Below, one piece after another: positions 1 through 9,617 of a DNA stretch of 64,000 nt (position 1 is its first letter; each line of letters begins with the position of its first letter). This DNA comes from CAZGAQ01 sp964523405. GTDB lineage: Bacteria; Planctomycetota; Phycisphaerae; UBA1845; Fen-1342. The notes beneath the pieces are model-generated. The model ran no database searches, was not told where the DNA came from, and saw only the letters and a list, made by a program, of their open reading frames with translations. The position numbers and the translations under genes were made by a program. Location of the stretch: NCBI GenBank assembly GCA_964523405.1, contig CAZGAQ010000008.1, positions 94,532 to 158,531 on the forward strand, written 5' to 3'.

Positions 1-255
1 CGTCTGCAGGCCGCGCGGATCGTCGGCGAGTCCGGCGCGGGGCAGGTGCGGGCGACGGTCGACGGACGCGGCGAGATCGTGGCGCTGAAGATCGACCCGG
101 CGCTGATAACGGCGGGCGACGTGGAGATGATCGAAGACCTCGTGTGCGGCGCGGTGCGGGACGCGGTGACCAAGAGCCGCGAGGTGATTCAGAAGGAAAC
201 GCAGGACGCGTTCGGGATCAGCCTGCCGGGCATGGGCGACTTGCTGGGGCAATAG
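1..255 (+). CDS. ybaB: YbaB/EbfC nucleoid-associated protein, 5' end cut by window
   Basis: The reading frame is open from base 1, so only the C-terminal 84 residues are present. The segment has the YbaB pattern: a DGRGEIVALKIDP strand, then a long amphipathic helix with AVRDAVTKSREV, ending in a short glycine/leucine tail (LPGMGDLLGQ). YbaB proteins are about 100-110 residues, form dimers and bind DNA. The gene lies just upstream of recR on the same strand, which is the conserved dnaX-ybaB-recR order in bacteria and supports the call. The start codon and any dnaX lie outside the window. Confidence 0.9.
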   Translation, partial: RLQAARIVGESGAGQVRATVDGRGEIVALKIDPALITAGDVEMIEDLVCGAVRDAVTKSREVIQKETQDAFGISLPGMGDLLGQ

Positions 256-381
256 GAAGTGCAAAGTGCACAGGTCAAAGTGCAAAGTGCGGTGCATGGC
301 GCCCGCGGTGTTCAGCACATCCCCTGGTTGCCGAGCTTTCCACTGGTCACTTTGAACTTTGAACTCTGCACTTGAAACTCG
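256..381. repeat. Two degenerate heptamer arrays between ybaB and recR
   Basis: Bases 256-290 divide exactly into five 7-mers: GAAGTGC, AAAGTGC, ACAGGTC, AAAGTGC, AAAGTGC. Bases 347-381 form a second five-unit array in the opposite sense (TCACTTT, GAACTTT, GAACTCT, GCACTTG, AAACTCG). Between them is GC-rich spacer. The second array runs to within 10 bases of the recR start codon, so it replaces the usual ribosome-binding region. The function is unknown. Confidence 0.8.
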
Positions 382-391
382 GAATTCCGCC

Positions 392-997
392 ATGGGTGAC
401 TCGAAACTGACCGGTCCGCTGCAGCGCCTGATCGACGAGCTGAAGAAGCTCCCCGGGATCGGGGCGCGCTCGGCCGAACGCATGGCGTTTCACGTGCTGA
501 AGTCCGACCGCAACGCGGCCGTGGCGCTGGCCAAGGCGATCATGGCGACGAAGGACGAGATTCGGCCGTGCGCGCGGTGCTACAACCTGGCGGACGCGGA
601 GTTGTGTACGATCTGTGCGGACGCGCGGCGCGATCCGGGGCAAGTGATCGTCGTGGAGCAGCCGAAGGACCTCTTGTCGCTGGAGGCGACGGGGGCGATT
701 ACGGGCGTGTACCACGTGCTGATGGGGCACATCTCACCGCTCGAAGGCGTGCAGCCGTCGGACCTGACGATCGACGCGCTCGTGCAGCGCGTGAAGTCCG
801 GCGGCATCCGCGAGGTGATCCTGGCGACGAATCCGACGGTCGAGGGGGACATGACCGCCCTGCACGTGACGAGCCTGCTGGCGGACACCGGCGTGTCGGT
901 GACGCGGCTGGCGCGCGGCATCGCGCCGGGCTCGCAGATCGAATTCGCCAATCGCGCGATGCTCGAAGAGGCGTTCCGCGGGCGGCGGCAAGCGTAG
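392..997 (+). CDS. recR: Recombination mediator protein RecR
   Basis: This 201-residue protein matches RecR in length (about 200) and order of parts. It has an N-terminal helix-hairpin-helix with KLPGIG (residues 19-24), a four-cysteine zinc finger (C60, C63, C72, C75), then a Toprim domain starting at VIVVEQPKDL and a C-terminal segment ending in the RLARGIAPGSQIEFAN region typical of the family. RecR works with RecF and RecO to load RecA at single-stranded gaps. I chose the ATG at 392 because upstream in-frame codons run into the heptamer array; no strong ribosome-binding site is visible. The ybaB-recR pairing supports the identity. Confidence 0.96.
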   Translation: MGDSKLTGPLQRLIDELKKLPGIGARSAERMAFHVLKSDRNAAVALAKAIMATKDEIRPCARCYNLADAELCTICADARRDPGQVIVVEQPKDLLSLEATGAITGVYHVLMGHISPLEGVQPSDLTIDALVQRVKSGGIREVILATNPTVEGDMTALHVTSLLADTGVSVTRLARGIAPGSQIEFANRAMLEEAFRGRRQA

Positions 998-1310
998 GTC
1001 TGCCGCGGCACATCGGCCATTGCACGCCTGATTTCACCACGAAGGACACGAAGGGCACGAAGGAAGAGGGGTCCGGTCCTGGCATGCAGTCTTGCGCGGG
1101 ACGAGAAGGACGCTGGGTGAAAGCCGGCGAGCGCGAGGGGCGCAAGACGCTGGGCTAAAGCCGGCGGACGCAACCAGCCTCATCGCGTCGCGCGGCGCCG
1201 GCCTTAGCCCAGCCTACGTCTCTTGCGGGGCGGATGGACGCGACGGAGAATGAATCGTCGAGTCGACCGGGGGCGCTCCCCTGCCGGCGGAATGGGTGAG
1301 GCGCGCGACA
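998..1310. repeat. Intergenic stretch with two repeat types (CACGAAGGACACGAAGG and GGCTGGGCTAA palindrome)
   Basis: Bases about 1034-1066 carry the direct repeat TTTCACCACGAAGGACACG, a sequence also echoed near 2310 and 63235. Bases 1150-1217 form an imperfect palindrome: GCTGGGCTAAAGCCGGCG on the left, and GCCGGCCTTAGCCCAGCC on the right. The same palindrome type recurs at about 2205-2271, 39396-39466 and 58090-58160. No gene is supported in this interval. Confidence 0.75.
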
Positions 1311-2180
1311 ATGCGGCGGCCGTGGATCATCAAACCGTGGTTGGTGGCGGCGATGCTGGGGGCATTCGTCGTCCACGGGGTGTTGGCGGAGTGGCTGGGC
1401 TTCGGCTTGCTCTTTGCGAGTGAGCGCCAGGGATGGCTCCAGCGGCGCATGATGGAGTTCCTTCTCCTCTGGCCATTTGCCTGCATAGCCGTGGGGTGGG
1501 TCCAGTACCTGCGGAAGGTTCCCATCGCGCGGCGAGCGGCCGTTTGGCCGCTCGTCGCCGTGGTCGGCCTCGCAGGTTTGGCTATCGCGGCCGACGGTCT
1601 TTCGGACGTCTTGCACGCGTACCCGAGTTGGAGCAGCGGTCGCCAGCCGCGGATGGCGCTGGACACAGCCGCGCTGATGTGGACCCCGTCGCTGTGGGCG
1701 GCAGTGATATTGTGCACGCTCTCCACGGCGATAATCTACACGCAAGCCCTGGGATGGCGTCAGCGAATTACACCGGGGCTCTGCCCGGTCTGCGACTATG
1801 ACTTGACGGGCAATTCATCCGGAGCGTGCCCGGAGTGCGGCGAACGCGTCGTGGATGATCCCAAGGTGCCGCGCTGGTACTTTGGCAAGCGCTTCTGGTG
1901 GCTGCCGGAGCTGGCGCAGTTTCCGGATGCGCTCGCGCGCCAGGCGGCGTGGAAGGTGGCCATGAGGGCCTGTGATCGCTCGAAGTGGCAATGGGCCTGT
2001 GTTGTGACTCTCGGTCTGGCTGTCTTGGCGACGTTGCCGCTTCCGAGACTCTATGCGCCGTATCAATATGTTGCGCTCGGCGTATCCCCGATCGGGGTAC
2101 TGCTGTACGGGCTCAAGCTGCGCACAATCCAGCGGCGTGAGTTGCGGAAACTGCTGGAGCAGCAGGCACCGCAGACGTGA
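1311..2180 (+). CDS. Multi-pass membrane protein with a planctomycete-type zinc ribbon
   Basis: The 289-residue protein has about four hydrophobic segments in the first 150 residues. It then has a zinc ribbon with CPVCDYDLTGN followed by CPECGERV, and a further membrane region near the C-terminus. The CPxCxYDLTGNxxGxCPECG signature is frequent in planctomycete membrane proteins of unknown function. I prefer the ATG at 1311, which has GGTGAG upstream; a GTG at 1296 is possible. Both sides are bounded by repeat DNA, so it appears to be a single-gene unit. The role is unknown. Confidence 0.75.
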   Translation: MRRPWIIKPWLVAAMLGAFVVHGVLAEWLGFGLLFASERQGWLQRRMMEFLLLWPFACIAVGWVQYLRKVPIARRAAVWPLVAVVGLAGLAIAADGLSDVLHAYPSWSSGRQPRMALDTAALMWTPSLWAAVILCTLSTAIIYTQALGWRQRITPGLCPVCDYDLTGNSSGACPECGERVVDDPKVPRWYFGKRFWWLPELAQFPDALARQAAWKVAMRACDRSKWQWACVVTLGLAVLATLPLPRLYAPYQYVALGVSPIGVLLYGLKLRTIQRRELRKLLEQQAPQT

Positions 2181-2345
2181 CGATGCGGAGCCCAAGGTGG
2201 CGCTGGGCTAAGCCCGACAGGCGCGACACGCATCACCGCGCCGCACGACACCGGCCTTAGCCCAGCCTACATGTCTCTGTCCCGGTTTCGCCCTTCGCGT
2301 CCTCGGCGTCCTTCGCGGTGAAAGCACGTCAGCGATGTCACAACG
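2181..2345. repeat. GGCTGGGCTAA palindrome and CTTCGCGTCC direct repeats
   Basis: Bases 2205-2271 form a second copy of the palindrome seen at 1150-1217, with GCTGGGCTAAGCCCG on the left and CCGGCCTTAGCCCAGCC on the right. It is followed by CCTTCGCGTCC...CCTTCGCGGTGAAA, an inverted relative of the 1034 repeat. The palindrome could act as a bidirectional terminator between the convergent genes on either side, but no T-run follows. Confidence 0.7.
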
Positions 2346-5300
2346 TCAGCGCAGCCGAACCACGCGATTGTGGCCGTCGACCGCGTAGAGCCGCAGCTCG
2401 CCGTTCTCCAGCGAGTACGCGACGTCCGTCGGGTTCGTGAGCTGCGCCTCGCCCGCAAACGTCCCGATCGCCGCGGTGAGCGGCGCGAGCGTAACGGACG
2501 CCTGCGGGTCAAACGGCATCTGCACGACCTGCTTCTTTGCCCCATCCGTCAGCGCCAGCACGGTCGCCTTTGTCTGCGGATCAACCGCCGCCGCCAGACC
2601 GATCTCCGGACCCGGCTCGGAATCACCGACATTGACGGCCTGCGGCGCACCGACGGCCTTCAGTGTCGTGCCATCCAGTTGCAGCCGGAACACGCGGCTG
2701 TTGCGGTCCGCGTGGCGATCGAGCACGAAGCAAGCGCCGGGCATCTGCGGGTCGGCTGCCACGGCGGCCGGATGAAACTCGCCGTCTTCCGGCTTCCAGG
2801 TGGCGACGTAGCGGGAGTTGCTGTCCCAGACGACGACGCGGCTGTTGCCGGTGTCGGCGATGACGACGTATTCCTGCTTGTCCGCGCCGGTGATGGCGGC
2901 AAGGCCGCGCGGCTTCTTGAGCTCGCGCAGTTCGGCCTTATCGCCGGGCGTGCCGCCGCCGAACTCAATCCGCAGCGCGCGCTTGTCCCTCTGTTCCGCC
3001 TTGAACAGCAGCTTGTCCACGGTGAGCTTGAGTGGTTCGCCGCGGTCCTTGGACCTGGGCGCGTTTGCGTCGGCGGCCGGCGCGATCGCCAGGATACGCA
3101 CGTGCGCGTCTTCGGTGGTCGCCCAGTCGCCGGCGTTGACGGGCACGCGGACGTCCTTTTCCGGTGCGATCGTGATCGTGTACGGCTCCGCGGTCGTGAA
3201 GTCCAGCACCGTACACTCGGCTGACGTCTGCACGACCGGGTACATCGAATTGTGCCGGTCCGGCTTGTCGAACTGCACCAGGTCGAAGTAGCGGTTCATG
3301 TCACCCAGGTCGCTCGCCGCCAGCGTGACGTAGTAACGCTGCGGGTTGGCGGCCGACGGCACAAACTTGGCAGCCGTGTGGCCGAAGCGGTAGTGCTTGA
3401 CGTATTCCTCAAGCGGCGTGGTGCCCTGGCTCAACACGCCGAAGGGCTCGGCGGTACCGCAGTTCTCGGCGATGATGAGCTTGCCGCCGCCGAGGTCGGA
3501 CACGCCGTTGACCTTGTCGAGCGCGATACCGTAGATGCGTTTGGGCAGCGATTCGGTGCCGTCCGCGAGAACTTCGGAGACGTAGTAGGTCGCCCGGAAG
3601 CGGCCCTTCCGATACCAGTCTTCAGCGCCCATGTCGTCGGTGAAGATGATGGGCTGATCCATCTCGGTCGGATCGAGGTGGACTTCCTGGTCGTCCTGCT
3701 TGAGTGCGGACACCAGCAGGTTGCTGCCATCCTCGATGAGTTCGTAGGTGTAGGCGGGCTCCCAGCGGCGGTAGATCTTGTGCCGCTTGGCGGCCGGACC
3801 GCCGACGGTAAGCGTAATCTTGCGACCTTGCACCGCGGCCGTCACGTTGCAGCGCGCGGCGGGGGCGCCGGCCTTATAGAGGGTATGGAAGTCCCAGGTG
3901 AAGCCCGCGCGGTGGCGGAGGGATTCGTGCATGAGCATGTAGCGGCTGTGAGCGCTGGTTTCTTCGGCGCCCCAGATCATGAAGTCGGAGTAGCCGGGGA
4001 GGTCGACGGTGAGCACTTGCGCGAGGGCGTCGGGGCCTTCGCCGTCCCACTGCTTGAAGCCGAAGGGCTCGAACATGCGGTAGCCCGGCGAACCGTCCGC
4101 GCGCTTCTTCGGGAAGTTCGGGTCCCACAGACCCTGGGTGTCCGTCGTGCCGCTGCTGTGGAGGGAGCAGTCGGGATACAGCCACATCTTGATGGGGGCG
4201 GCCGCCACCGGCTGGCTGTCGCGGTCGAGGACGCGGACGTTGATCTGGTCGGGGAGCATCTTGTGCCAGGCCCAGCCGAGGCCGTAGCGGACGCCTTCGA
4301 TGTAGCGGTGCAGGTCGGCGGCGCCTTCGCCGATGATGGCGTGGCCGGAGCAGAAGCTGTCGAGGCCCCAGGAATAGGTGTACATCTGGACGGGGGTACC
4401 GTCCGCCATGCGGATATTGCGCAAGGTTGAGGGGAAAATGAAGTAGTGATACAGGTCGCCGAGGCGGTGGGTGAGGTGGCCGGTTTCGTGGAGTTCAGCG
4501 CCGCCGTCGCGCGGATCGAAGCGTTCGTAGTCGCCCCACAGGCCGACCCAGTGCTCGCCCTCGCGCGGGGCCTCGACGTAGGACCAGTCTTCGGCGCGGC
4601 TGAGGGGGTGGCCACCGGGGCGGCGGTCCTGTGTGTCATAGGGGCGGTAGCTGTCGAAGACGACGCGCTGCAGGACGTCCTGTCCATCGCTGGTGCGACT
4701 GCGTTCCCACATGCACTGGACGGCGTCGGCGAGCTTGCGGCCCGAGTATTCGCGGGACTCCGGATCGCCGGTCACGCACGGGGCGCGGTAGGCGACGGTG
4801 TTGATCTTGCGATCGGGGCGGCCTTCGAGACCGTCGGGGCTGGGGCCCGGAGGGGCGTCGACGTCGCAGCGCCAGACGGGGCGGAAGAGGAGGGAGTTGA
4901 GAGCGAACTCGTACCGGTTGTTGCGTTCGTTCTCGTCGCCGGCGAAGTCCGCCCGAAGGACGACCCACCGTTCACCAATCTCGCGCACGTTGATGCGCTT
5001 CCAGGTCCAACCGGGGGGTTGCACCAGATCGAACGGCCATTGGATGGGGACCTTGACGATGGTGTAGTCGACGGCAGTGGGATCAAAGGGCTTGATGGGC
5101 TGGTCGATGACGAGGTCGAGGTCGGGGGTCAGGTCCGCTGTGGACGCGAGGATGTCCGCATTGCGGTCGGGCGTGCTCACCCAGACGCGGAGGTGAACCT
5201 GGCCAGGGGGGATGGTCTGGCGGCCGTTGTTTTTGAGCGCGATTTCGTAGGTAACCGGTTCATCTTTGAAGGGCCAGCCGAAATGATCGTCGGGTTCCCA

Positions 5301-6632
5301 CGGCCACTGGTCGTCCTGCCACTGCTTGGGGACGCCCATGCGGTACAGTGGTGTGCGGTGGGCCCAGACGATCTCGACGTCTTCGTGTCCCTGGAAAGTC
5401 CAGGGTTTCCAGAGTTTCTCTTTGCGGATTTCGACGGAGTCCGTGATGTAGCCGAAGATACGGCCGGCGCCGGCGGCGACGACGCGGCCGAAGGCCGCCT
5501 GGCGCTGGCCGGGCATGATGCGCTGCATGGAGGTGAGGCGCTGGGCGTCGAGCTTGGCGCCGGCGAAGGTTTCATGGGGGCGCACCCAGCAGGTGTTGTA
5601 GCGTTCGCCGACGAGCGGGGCGGTGGTGCAGAACATGGCCGTCGGGTCGGCGCCGGCGGAGGTGGCGCCGTCCCAGGCGAGATACGCGAAGCCGTCCTTG
5701 AGATAGTCGGCCGCGACGAGCCAGCCGGGCTGCCAGGGGGTGGGGATGTCAGCGTCGGCCAGCTTCTGCTCGGCGAGGATGCGGGGCTTGGCGACGGCGA
5801 ACTTCATGGTCTTCGCGCGATCCGCCATCTTGCCGGGCAGGGCGGCGGGCGAGCGAACGCCCGTGTCCTTGAGCGCGAAGAAGACGATTCGCTCCGGGAA
5901 GACCAGCGCGAGGGAATCGATCCCCTTCTCGTGACCCCAGAAGTCGCCGACGGTGAGCGCGAGGGGGCGCTCCTCAGGTGTGCTTTGCAGGTCGCTCACG
6001 GCGAGAATCGTGCCGACGGTCCAGTCGCCATCATTCGGTTCGGCGGGCGGCTCGTAGATTTGCACAGCGTAGTGGGGTGGCTGGGCGGAGTCGGCGGTGA
6101 GCACGACGAGCTGGTCAGCGGGCCGGTCCATCGGATTGCCGGCCGCAACGGCGACGATGCGGTTGCCGCCGGCGAGGAGGGCGAGCGGCGGCGTGAATTC
6201 GTCGCCGGTCTTGCGCGCCGGGCTGTCCGCGGGCAGTGGGGTGGACGGCCATTCGCGCAGCACTTTCCACGGGCGCGTGCTGAACACCTCGGGGGGATCG
6301 AAGGCGACCACGGTGTAGCCGTGCTCGGGGGAGAACTTCACCGCGGCGACATATTCCTTGGCGCCCATGGACTGGGGCCAGAAGTTGCCGACGGCCACGC
6401 CCGCAGGCAACACGTCGCCGTACTGCGTGGAAGTATCGCGCCAGCGCAGCAGCCAGGGTGTGTCCTTGACGTGCATGGGCGGCTCATAAACGGACAAAGC
6501 CCGCTGCCCCCCGTCACGCTCTTCAATCGTGACGAGGTAGCCGAAGCCAAACCCCCAGTGTTGCGGGCCGGCCCAGACGGACAGGGAACTCAACAGCACG
6601 ATCACCAGGGGGAGGAGTCTCTTCACGGGCAT
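2346..6632 (-). CDS. Very large secreted zincin-like protein with C-terminal NHL-type repeats
   Basis: The protein has 1428 residues from the ATG at 6632, which gives a clean signal peptide (MPVKRLLPLVIVLLSSLSVW). A region near residues 490-600 resembles a CARDB-type beta-sandwich (EIALKNNGRQTIPPGQVHLR). A zincin motif HETGHLTHRLGDLYHY starts at H715, giving HExxH plus nearby D and H residues that could complete a metal site. The C-terminal 200 residues contain NHL/beta-propeller-like strands (YVVIADTGNSRVVVWD, LYAVDGHNRVVRLR). An extracellular metallopeptidase anchored through a propeller is plausible, but neither substrate nor activity can be inferred. It lies just downstream of the rhamnosidase gene on the same strand, separated by about 150 bases. 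Confidence 0.75.
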   Translation of the reverse strand: MPVKRLLPLVIVLLSSLSVWAGPQHWGFGFGYLVTIEERDGGQRALSVYEPPMHVKDTPWLLRWRDTSTQYGDVLPAGVAVGNFWPQSMGAKEYVAAVKFSPEHGYTVVAFDPPEVFSTRPWKVLREWPSTPLPADSPARKTGDEFTPPLALLAGGNRIVAVAAGNPMDRPADQLVVLTADSAQPPHYAVQIYEPPAEPNDGDWTVGTILAVSDLQSTPEERPLALTVGDFWGHEKGIDSLALVFPERIVFFALKDTGVRSPAALPGKMADRAKTMKFAVAKPRILAEQKLADADIPTPWQPGWLVAADYLKDGFAYLAWDGATSAGADPTAMFCTTAPLVGERYNTCWVRPHETFAGAKLDAQRLTSMQRIMPGQRQAAFGRVVAAGAGRIFGYITDSVEIRKEKLWKPWTFQGHEDVEIVWAHRTPLYRMGVPKQWQDDQWPWEPDDHFGWPFKDEPVTYEIALKNNGRQTIPPGQVHLRVWVSTPDRNADILASTADLTPDLDLVIDQPIKPFDPTAVDYTIVKVPIQWPFDLVQPPGWTWKRINVREIGERWVVLRADFAGDENERNNRYEFALNSLLFRPVWRCDVDAPPGPSPDGLEGRPDRKINTVAYRAPCVTGDPESREYSGRKLADAVQCMWERSRTSDGQDVLQRVVFDSYRPYDTQDRRPGGHPLSRAEDWSYVEAPREGEHWVGLWGDYERFDPRDGGAELHETGHLTHRLGDLYHYFIFPSTLRNIRMADGTPVQMYTYSWGLDSFCSGHAIIGEGAADLHRYIEGVRYGLGWAWHKMLPDQINVRVLDRDSQPVAAAPIKMWLYPDCSLHSSGTTDTQGLWDPNFPKKRADGSPGYRMFEPFGFKQWDGEGPDALAQVLTVDLPGYSDFMIWGAEETSAHSRYMLMHESLRHRAGFTWDFHTLYKAGAPAARCNVTAAVQGRKITLTVGGPAAKRHKIYRRWEPAYTYELIEDGSNLLVSALKQDDQEVHLDPTEMDQPIIFTDDMGAEDWYRKGRFRATYYVSEVLADGTESLPKRIYGIALDKVNGVSDLGGGKLIIAENCGTAEPFGVLSQGTTPLEEYVKHYRFGHTAAKFVPSAANPQRYYVTLAASDLGDMNRYFDLVQFDKPDRHNSMYPVVQTSAECTVLDFTTAEPYTITIAPEKDVRVPVNAGDWATTEDAHVRILAIAPAADANAPRSKDRGEPLKLTVDKLLFKAEQRDKRALRIEFGGGTPGDKAELRELKKPRGLAAITGADKQEYVVIADTGNSRVVVWDSNSRYVATWKPEDGEFHPAAVAADPQMPGACFVLDRHADRNSRVFRLQLDGTTLKAVGAPQAVNVGDSEPGPEIGLAAAVDPQTKATVLALTDGAKKQVVQMPFDPQASVTLAPLTAAIGTFAGEAQLTNPTDVAYSLENGELRLYAVDGHNRVVRLR

Positions 6633-6785
6633 GTCTCCGGCAGGAATTCCGGTCGCGCGCGGGCAGCGCACCGGCCACGCGCCCGCGCGACCATGCGCGG
6701 CATCGTAGCAACTGCGTGCGCGCGCGTGTAGCGAAAAACCGTCGGAACGGCGCGAATTCTGCGAATCGCGCGACGCGACGCGCGC

Positions 6786-9617
6786 TCAGCGCGCGCACTC
6801 GAGCCGATACATGCCCGCTTGTACCCGAAACGCAGCCGCGCCGTCCTGCACACCCAGGGACTCGATGTCCGTTTGCTGGGCAATCGGGCTGCCGCCGTCG
6901 GTCACGCTGTCGAGTTTCGTGGTTGGCAGGTAGACCGTGGCCGACGTGTTGGCCGGCACCGTCAGCTCGAGCGTGAAGCGCTCCGCCGTGACTTCCCAGC
7001 GCGTGCGAATGGGGCCGCGCAGCGAATCGTAGCGTGCCTCGGCCCAGGTCAGCCCGCCGCCGGGCACGGGGCGGATCAGGAAGTGCCGGTAACCGGGCTG
7101 CTGCTCGTCGGGCTGGATGCCGCCGATGGTGCGGAACATCCACTCAGCCACCGAACCGAACGCCCAGTGATTGAAGGAGTTCATGCCGGGGTCCTGGAAG
7201 CCGCGGCCCTCCACGAAGCCGTCCCAGCGTTCCCAGATCGTCGTGGCGCCGTGCTCGATGGGATAGCGCCACGACGGCATCGCGCGGTTGTTCAGCAGTC
7301 GGTAGGCTTCGTCGGCGCGGCCCGCGCGCGACAGCTCATTCATCAGGCAGATCGTGCTGAGGAAGCCGGTGGAGATCAACCCGTGGTACTTTTCGAAGCA
7401 CCCGATCATGCGCTGCACGGCCGCGGGGCGCAGCTCGTCGGGCATGAGATTGAACGCCAGCGCGATGGCGTAGCCGGCCTGAGTGTCGCCGGTCATCTTG
7501 CCGTCGGCCTCGACGTACGCCTTCTGGAACGCGGCGCGGATGTCGTTCGCGAGCTGGCGGTAGCGCTGCGCCTCGTCCGTCTTGTCGATGACCAGGGCCA
7601 TGCGCGCCAGGAGGTCCGCCGATTGCGCGAAGAAAGCAGTCGCGAAGACCTCCTTCGGCATCTCCGCACCCTTGGCGGGCCAGCCTTCGAGCTTCAGCGT
7701 GTCGGCATTCAGCCAGTCGCCGTAGTCGTTGCCGCGCTTCTGCTGCCACAGCAGGTTCGGGTTGTTCGCGTGAATCCAGTCCACCCAGCGCCGCATGGAC
7801 TCAAAATGCTCGGCGATGAGCCGGCGGTCGCCGTAATTGACATACTGGCGCCACGGCACGACGACGCCCGCGTCCCCCCACGCCGGCACGCCCGAGAAGC
7901 GCACATTCGGGTCAAACGGCTGTGGCGCAAAATCGGGGTAGCGCCCGTCGGCGGTCTGCGCATCCCGCACGTCCGCGAGCCACTTCGTGTAGAAGGCGGC
8001 CATGTCCATCGTGTAGCACGCGGTTTGGCCGAAGGCAGTGATGTCGCCCATCCAGCCCATGCGCTCGTCGCGCTGCGGGCAGTCGGTCGGCACGCTCATC
8101 ATGTTCGCCCGTTGCGTCCAGAGAATGTTCTCCATCAGGCGGTTGAGTTGTCCGTCGGAGCATTCGAAGTAGCCCACGCGCGGCGGGGCCGAGCAGAACG
8201 CGCGCCCGACCAGGGCATCCAGCGCCGGTTTCTCCGGCAGACCGGTAACCTCGACGTAGCGGAAGCCGTGATACGTGAAGCGCGGCTCGAAGACCTCGTC
8301 GCCGTCACCGCGCAGCGTGTACTTGTCGGTCTGCGCGGCGCCGCGCAGGTTCGCGGTATAGAGCGTGCCATCGGGGTTCAGCACCTCCGCGTGCCGCAGC
8401 GTGATCGTCGTGCCGGCCGGCCCGCGCACCTTCAGGCGGCACCAGCCGGGTATGTTCTGCCCCAGGTCGAAGATGTAGACGCCCGGCTTGGGCTCGATCA
8501 TGCCCGCCGGCTTCACGTCCTGCACGATGCGGATCGGCTCGTTCGGCTGCGCGACAATCTGCAGCTTGCCGCCGCCCGCGGGCGCGGAAGTCGGCGGCTC
8601 GAAGATGCGGGCCGCGGTCCAGGCCGCGGCGTCGAAGCCGGGGGCGTCCCAGCCCGGGAGCTCGCGACGCGCGTCGTAGACCTCGCCGTCCAGCAGATCG
8701 CCGACGCGCACCGGCCCCTCATTGGTGGTGCGCCACGTGTCATCCGTGACGATGCGCTGCACCTGACCGTCCGCATTTTCCACTTCGAGCTGCAGCAGCA
8801 GCCGCAGCCGGCGGCCGTAAATCGCACGCGGCGGGCCGCCCGGCACAATGCTGGTCAGGCCGATCTTCCCGGCGTACCAGCCGTCGGCCAGCATGACGCC
8901 GAGCACATTGTCGCCGTCGCGCAGCAGCTTGGTCACGTCATACGTCTGGTACTGCACGCGCCGGTGGTAGTCCGTCCACTCGGGGGTGAGGACGCGATCG
9001 CCCACCCGCTGTCCGTTCAGGTGCAGTTCGTACAGCCCCAGGGCCGTCACGTACACGGTCGCGCGCCGCGGCGGTTCCGCGGCCGCCGCGAACGCCTTGC
9101 GAAGCAGCGTGGCCGGCAGCGGTTCGTAACCGTCAGGCGGCGGCGTGGGATCGCCGATCCAGCGGGCCTGCCAGTCGGACGGTTGCAGCAGCCCCATCGT
9201 CCACCGGGCCGGGAAGCTCCACGTCGTCGGCAGATTGTCGCGATCCCAGACGCGCACCTTCCACCACACCTGCATCCGCGCCGCCAGCGGCCGCCCGGCG
9301 TACTCGATCTGCGCCGTCTCGCCGGACGCCACGCGCCCGGTGTCCCACAGGTTGCCCTCGTCTGCGGCGAGCTTGGCCGCATCGTCCGCGACGAGAATCT
9401 GGTACGCCTGCTGCGCGGCGCCGCGACGGTCGTCGCGGAGGACCCACGACAAACGCGGCGTGCGGCAGTCGAGGCCGAGGGGATCGGTGAGGTACTCGCA
9501 GCGCAGGCAATCGACCGTGGCGCGCGACATCGTGGCCGGACTGGCGCGGCCGGCGACCTGGACACCCGCCGCATTCGCATTGCCGGGCACGAGCAGAATC
9601 ATGAGGGTGAGCAACAT
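6786..9617 (-). CDS. Alpha-L-rhamnosidase, GH78 family, secreted
   Basis: The 943-residue protein begins with a short signal peptide (MLLTLMILLVPGNANA). It then has the family's N-terminal beta domains (LRCEYLTDPLGLDCRTPRLS, QAYQILVADD, WDTGRV), a concanavalin-like domain, and an (alpha/alpha)6 barrel. The acidic catalytic loop CPQRDERMGWMGD has E518 in DERMGW, and the later GMNSFNHWAFGSVAEWMF motif carries the second acidic residue. GH78 enzymes release terminal L-rhamnose from plant or microbial polysaccharides and glycosides. The ATG at 9617 is preceded by AGGAG at a good distance. Its neighbour is the large secreted zincin. Confidence 0.93.
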   Translation of the reverse strand: MLLTLMILLVPGNANAAGVQVAGRASPATMSRATVDCLRCEYLTDPLGLDCRTPRLSWVLRDDRRGAAQQAYQILVADDAAKLAADEGNLWDTGRVASGETAQIEYAGRPLAARMQVWWKVRVWDRDNLPTTWSFPARWTMGLLQPSDWQARWIGDPTPPPDGYEPLPATLLRKAFAAAAEPPRRATVYVTALGLYELHLNGQRVGDRVLTPEWTDYHRRVQYQTYDVTKLLRDGDNVLGVMLADGWYAGKIGLTSIVPGGPPRAIYGRRLRLLLQLEVENADGQVQRIVTDDTWRTTNEGPVRVGDLLDGEVYDARRELPGWDAPGFDAAAWTAARIFEPPTSAPAGGGKLQIVAQPNEPIRIVQDVKPAGMIEPKPGVYIFDLGQNIPGWCRLKVRGPAGTTITLRHAEVLNPDGTLYTANLRGAAQTDKYTLRGDGDEVFEPRFTYHGFRYVEVTGLPEKPALDALVGRAFCSAPPRVGYFECSDGQLNRLMENILWTQRANMMSVPTDCPQRDERMGWMGDITAFGQTACYTMDMAAFYTKWLADVRDAQTADGRYPDFAPQPFDPNVRFSGVPAWGDAGVVVPWRQYVNYGDRRLIAEHFESMRRWVDWIHANNPNLLWQQKRGNDYGDWLNADTLKLEGWPAKGAEMPKEVFATAFFAQSADLLARMALVIDKTDEAQRYRQLANDIRAAFQKAYVEADGKMTGDTQAGYAIALAFNLMPDELRPAAVQRMIGCFEKYHGLISTGFLSTICLMNELSRAGRADEAYRLLNNRAMPSWRYPIEHGATTIWERWDGFVEGRGFQDPGMNSFNHWAFGSVAEWMFRTIGGIQPDEQQPGYRHFLIRPVPGGGLTWAEARYDSLRGPIRTRWEVTAERFTLELTVPANTSATVYLPTTKLDSVTDGGSPIAQQTDIESLGVQDGAAAFRVQAGMYRLECAR

